A DNA stretch of 64,000 bases from Pseudomonadales bacterium (GTDB lineage Bacteria > Pseudomonadota > Gammaproteobacteria > Pseudomonadales > Ketobacteraceae), in NCBI GenBank assembly GCA_020062665.1, contig JAGUVW010000010.1:1-64000 (forward strand). The letters are read 5' to 3'. Positions 61,177-64,000 of the stretch are shown here, one piece after another. Position 1 is the stretch's first letter; the number at the start of each line of letters is the position of its first letter. The position numbers and the translations under genes are program-made. Below the pieces are notes generated by a model. The model saw nothing but the letters and a program-made list of their open reading frames with translations. It was not told the DNA's origin and ran no database searches.

Positions 61177-62916
61177 ATGAACAAGATCAAGGTGAAAAGT
61201 CCACTGGTGATTCTGCACGGTGATGAAATGGCGCAAGTGTCGTTTGCGCGGGTGCTGGATCAGTTCGTGAAAAACTATCTGGACATTCCCCTGGTGGAAG
61301 TGGATCTGTCCGCCGAAAACCGCCTGCGCACCAACGGCAAAGTGGTGAAGGAATCCATCGAGGTGCTGAAAAAATACGGCGTCGGCATCAAGAACGCGGG
61401 CATGACCGTGAACAAGGCCCAGCTGGAAGAACTGCTGGCGAAAATGCCGGAGGTGGATCGCAGCAAACTGGCCGGGCTTGCCACCAAATCCCCCAACGGC
61501 GCCATCCGCGCCGGTATTGGCGGCAACATCACCCGCGAAGACATTCCCTTTCGCAACCTGAAGCGCATCACGCCCCACTGGATCGGCCGCGACATCGAAG
61601 TCGACACCATGGACACCGGTGGCAACAAGCACAGCTTCAATGCGATATCCCGACACACCGGCATCATCAAGGTGGTGTTCGTGGGTGCCAGCGGCAATCC
61701 GGTGGAACTGCACCGGCGCAAGATCAACAAGGGCGATCCCTGGTTGCTGGCGTCCAACGACATCGAGCAGGTAAAGCACTGGGCGCACAATTTCTTCCAG
61801 CGCGCGATCCGTGAAAAACGCGACGCCTATCTGGGCTTGAAGGACACCGTGATTCCCGGCTACGAAGGCGTGATGCGCGATGCCATCGAAACCATTTTCA
61901 AGAATGACTACAAAGCAGAATTCGAGCGCGTTGGCATCAAATATTTCTACGAACTGATCGACGCCCAGGCCGCCCGCATCGTCGCCACACCACCGGAACG
62001 CGCGCTGTGGGGCGTGCCGGAAAACACCACCGGCCGCAAGCTTTACAAGCTGGTGAACGCGCTGAAAAAGTGGGGCATTCCCGAACGCCATTACTCCGTG
62101 TCCATCTCGCGCATGAGCGCCGGCGGCGGCGACCAGTACGGCAGCTTCAACATGCCGGTGGAAGAAGACGGCATCGTCAAGATCATTCTCGACGGCGAAG
62201 AAACCTGCGCCCGCGACGTGCGCAAAGGCGATCCCATCATCTTCATGACCAACGATCGTCAGGCCATCAAGGACTGGGTGGGCCAGGTATTCCGCGACGC
62301 GGCCAAGAACGACAAGGAAATCTATTTCGGCCTCAAGCGCGAGTACATGGAATACGACGATGTGTTCAGCGACGTGATCAAGGAAGTGCGCCAGGACGTG
62401 GTGAAAGACAATCTGCAGCCGCCGTCGTTCATGATCATGCGGCCATCCAGCCAGCTGAAAAAAATGATCACCGATCCGCCGCGCAACGCGCTGTATCCCA
62501 CGCTCAACCTGGACGGCGATATTTTCTCGGATATTTCGGCGGCACTCGGCGGCAGCCTGGCCACCGCCAGCTCCATCATCGAAAGCCAGGACGGCACCAT
62601 GCTGTACGAAGCGCCCCATGGCACCGCCCACGATCTGTTCGTGAAATATCAGGCGTCCGGCGGCAAGGAAGCGTATTTCAATTCATCGGCGCTGCTGTAC
62701 GCCGTGGCCAACGCGCTGGAAACCCTGGCCGGCCGCGAGCAGAACGCGGAGCTGAAGACCTACGCGGAAAAACTCAAGGCAGCGCTGATCGCGACAGTGG
62801 ATCAGGGCATCATCACGGCAGATCTGAAGGGCAAGACCTACAATCCGGCCGGTGAAAAGCTGGTGGATATGTATGGCTTTCTGGATGCGATCGAAACGAA
62901 TCTGAAAGCGCTGTGA
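61177..62916 (+). CDS. Isocitrate dehydrogenase with duplicated small domain, probably NAD+-dependent
   Basis: The 579-residue product is an isocitrate/isopropylmalate-family enzyme. The N-terminal part resembles eukaryotic-type (type II) IDH: HGDEMAQV, RTNGKVVKESI, KSPNGAIR (105-111), R120 and R138 for isocitrate. The small-domain module then occurs twice: about residues 160-262 (GIIKVVF, KGDP, ND, HW, GLKDT, LID) and 330-435 (GIVKIIL, KGDP, ND, DW, GLK). Copy 1 keeps the Lys222/Thr224 and Asp262 counterparts. Copy 2 region supplies GDQY (Tyr321) and leads to DGDIFSD (Asp448, Asp452). The cofactor loop reads HGTAHDLF where NADP enzymes have HGTVTRHY, which suggests NAD+. The length lies between dimeric type II (about 410) and monomeric IDH (about 740). 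It stands alone with its own terminator. Confidence 0.82.
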   Translation: MNKIKVKSPLVILHGDEMAQVSFARVLDQFVKNYLDIPLVEVDLSAENRLRTNGKVVKESIEVLKKYGVGIKNAGMTVNKAQLEELLAKMPEVDRSKLAGLATKSPNGAIRAGIGGNITREDIPFRNLKRITPHWIGRDIEVDTMDTGGNKHSFNAISRHTGIIKVVFVGASGNPVELHRRKINKGDPWLLASNDIEQVKHWAHNFFQRAIREKRDAYLGLKDTVIPGYEGVMRDAIETIFKNDYKAEFERVGIKYFYELIDAQAARIVATPPERALWGVPENTTGRKLYKLVNALKKWGIPERHYSVSISRMSAGGGDQYGSFNMPVEEDGIVKIILDGEETCARDVRKGDPIIFMTNDRQAIKDWVGQVFRDAAKNDKEIYFGLKREYMEYDDVFSDVIKEVRQDVVKDNLQPPSFMIMRPSSQLKKMITDPPRNALYPTLNLDGDIFSDISAALGGSLATASSIIESQDGTMLYEAPHGTAHDLFVKYQASGGKEAYFNSSALLYAVANALETLAGREQNAELKTYAEKLKAALIATVDQGIITADLKGKTYNPAGEKLVDMYGFLDAIETNLKAL

Positions 62917-62977
62917 ATGGTAAAACGGGGTTGGATTTGATTCCAGAAAAAGGGACTTGATTCGGCTTGTCGCCAGG

Positions 62978-63003
62978 AACCCGCCAGGTCTGGAGCGGGT
63001 TTC
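62978..63003 (+). terminator. Probable terminator after the isocitrate dehydrogenase gene
   Basis: AACCCGC (62978-62984) pairs with GCGGGTT (62995-63001), followed by TCT. The U tract is short, so strength is uncertain. Confidence 0.5.
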
Positions 63004-63020
63004 TGCGCAGACAGGCTGCG

Positions 63021-64000
63021 TCAGTTGGAAATTGCACCTAAAGCAATGCTGTGTAGCGTGTACGTCGCAAAAGATTGGTTCGGGGAACGGCCAACAATCC
63101 CGGCAACAACCTGATTGGCGTTGCTGACAGAGTTATAGGAGTAAGGCAGATTGGTGATTTCATAAGTCTTCACACCTTCTGCAACCACCATTGACGATTC
63201 GGGCTGACTGGAGTTATAGCCAATACCCACGATCTCGACATTGTCCGGATTCTCGATAATCCAGTTCACCGCTCTGAAAGTTGCCAGGAACAGGAATACC
63301 CGGCCGGTAACACCTGCCAGCGACACTGTCACATCGTTATGCAGGTTGCCGGACTCGTATCCTCCCAGGTACACCACGTTCACATCATTGGGGAAACCAA
63401 TGCCTATCAGCTGCGCCAGTTGCGACGCGCTGTATTCGGCGTTATCCGAAAACGACACGTTGAAGCCGGTGGTATGCCAGTTGTTGCTGTATTCAATGCG
63501 AATATCGTGTAGGCCTTTGGCAAACGTGTGGCGGATGGTTCGAGAGTCATTTGACCAGGTTGCAACACTCAAACCGTCAATTGTCAGGGCCACATCCGAC
63601 CAGGACACGTCAAAGTTCAGGTCGATGTCCTTGGAATCATCAAAGACTTCAAGGGTGCCTGTCCACACCGCGCTGAAATCCTCGGATCTGATGCCATGGA
63701 AATCGCTATAAATGTAATGTATTGCCGGCGACGCAACTTCGGCACTGGTAACGCTGATACCCTTGTTGAAATATTCGGCATGGAACGAACCAACTTCATA
63801 GCCGGCCGATTTTGAAAACAGGGCTTGCACGGTTTTATTGCCGCTGTATGCGCTGATGGAGACCGAGCAGGTCGGCTGCGTCAGATCCGCTTCCAGACAA
63901 GGCCCCGTCCAACGCTCAAAACGGTATCCGTTTGCTGTGTCTGGCGTTGCGGTCAATACTTCGGTAACGGCCGTAGTGCTGTTGTGAGAGACAGTGCAGG
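63021..64000 (-). CDS. Secreted surface protein with InlB-type repeat and PA14-like domain (5' end outside window)
   Basis: The frame is open to the right edge, so the N-terminus lies outside; the last 326 codons are seen. The first visible part (TVSHNSTTAVTEVLTATPD then GYRFERWTGPCL) is an InlB B-repeat-like module, with a Cys pair that could form a disulfide. Next comes a PA14-like domain: HAEYFNKGISVTSAEVASP, DFSAVWTGTLEVF and LTIDGLSVATW. The remaining 150 residues have VYLGGYESGNL and VEIVGIGYNSSQPESSMVV; I recognise no domain there. It is probably a carbohydrate-binding or adhesive secreted protein. No sorting tag is seen at the C-terminus (SIALGAISN). Confidence 0.78.
   Translation of the reverse strand, partial: CTVSHNSTTAVTEVLTATPDTANGYRFERWTGPCLEADLTQPTCSVSISAYSGNKTVQALFSKSAGYEVGSFHAEYFNKGISVTSAEVASPAIHYIYSDFHGIRSEDFSAVWTGTLEVFDDSKDIDLNFDVSWSDVALTIDGLSVATWSNDSRTIRHTFAKGLHDIRIEYSNNWHTTGFNVSFSDNAEYSASQLAQLIGIGFPNDVNVVYLGGYESGNLHNDVTVSLAGVTGRVFLFLATFRAVNWIIENPDNVEIVGIGYNSSQPESSMVVAEGVKTYEITNLPYSYNSVSNANQVVAGIVGRSPNQSFATYTLHSIALGAISN

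Overview
The window is a stretch of gammaproteobacterial chromosome around the replication origin. The order gyrB-recF-dnaN-dnaA / oriC / rpmH-rnpA-yidD-yidC-mnmE, then mnmG-rsmG-parA-parB-atpIBEFHAGDC-glmU-glmS, is the classical origin-proximal arrangement. High GC, tight operons, a wax-ester synthase/DGAT gene, CaiB-type acyl-CoA chemistry and a TonB2-type energy system suggest an aerobic, lipid-using, probably marine relative of the Alcanivorax / Ketobacter / Halieaceae type groups. The genus cannot be fixed from the sequence alone. No rRNA, tRNA, insertion sequence, prophage or CRISPR array was seen.

Layout. 1-5.7 kb: the end of a class-III aminotransferase gene, then an acyl-CoA catabolic cluster (alpha/beta hydrolase and VOC protein leftward; CaiB-type CoA-transferase and HMG-CoA-lyase-like protein rightward). 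The divergent promoter of this cluster carries two GTATAC-centred palindromes. 5.7-10.7 kb: a six-gene, translationally coupled TonB2-type operon (DUF3450, long ExbB/TtpC-like, ExbB, ExbD, TonB, TPR). 10.7-15.4 kb: quinone oxidoreductase, a hypothetical gene, a methyltransferase, and an unusual REC-TPR regulator overlapped by a soluble histidine kinase. 15.4-19.5 kb: a cloverleaf-like palindromic element ahead of glyQ, then glyQ, glyS and plsC. 19.6-26.5 kb: leftward gyrB, recF (with two parS sites inside), dnaN and dnaA, then oriC. 26.4-33.7 kb: rpmH to mnmE, a J-domain-like protein, a decayed SWIM-finger gene, a UPF0149/SEC-C protein and a lipoprotein. 33.7-35.1 kb: a leftward wax-ester synthase. 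35.4-50.3 kb: mnmG, rsmG, parA, parB, the ATP synthase operon, glmU and glmS.

50.3-64 kb is accessory: a TauE/SafE permease, a PEP-CTERM protein, an MFS transporter, a lipoprotein carboxylesterase, a MarR regulator with a tandem operator, DUF1398, luciferase-like and MAPEG proteins, a small secreted protein, a YjfB-like peptide, a TPM-LemA operon, an isocitrate dehydrogenase, and a PA14/InlB-repeat surface protein cut by the right edge.

The most interesting item is the 579-residue isocitrate dehydrogenase at 61177-62916. It has a eukaryotic-type (type II) N-terminal part, but its small domain appears twice. Active-site residues are shared out between the copies, as in the much larger monomeric IDHs, and its cofactor loop looks NAD+-type. 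Other points worth checking are parS sites in recF, the glyQ leader palindrome, the double operator of the MarR gene, and the divergent operators of the CoA-transferase cluster.
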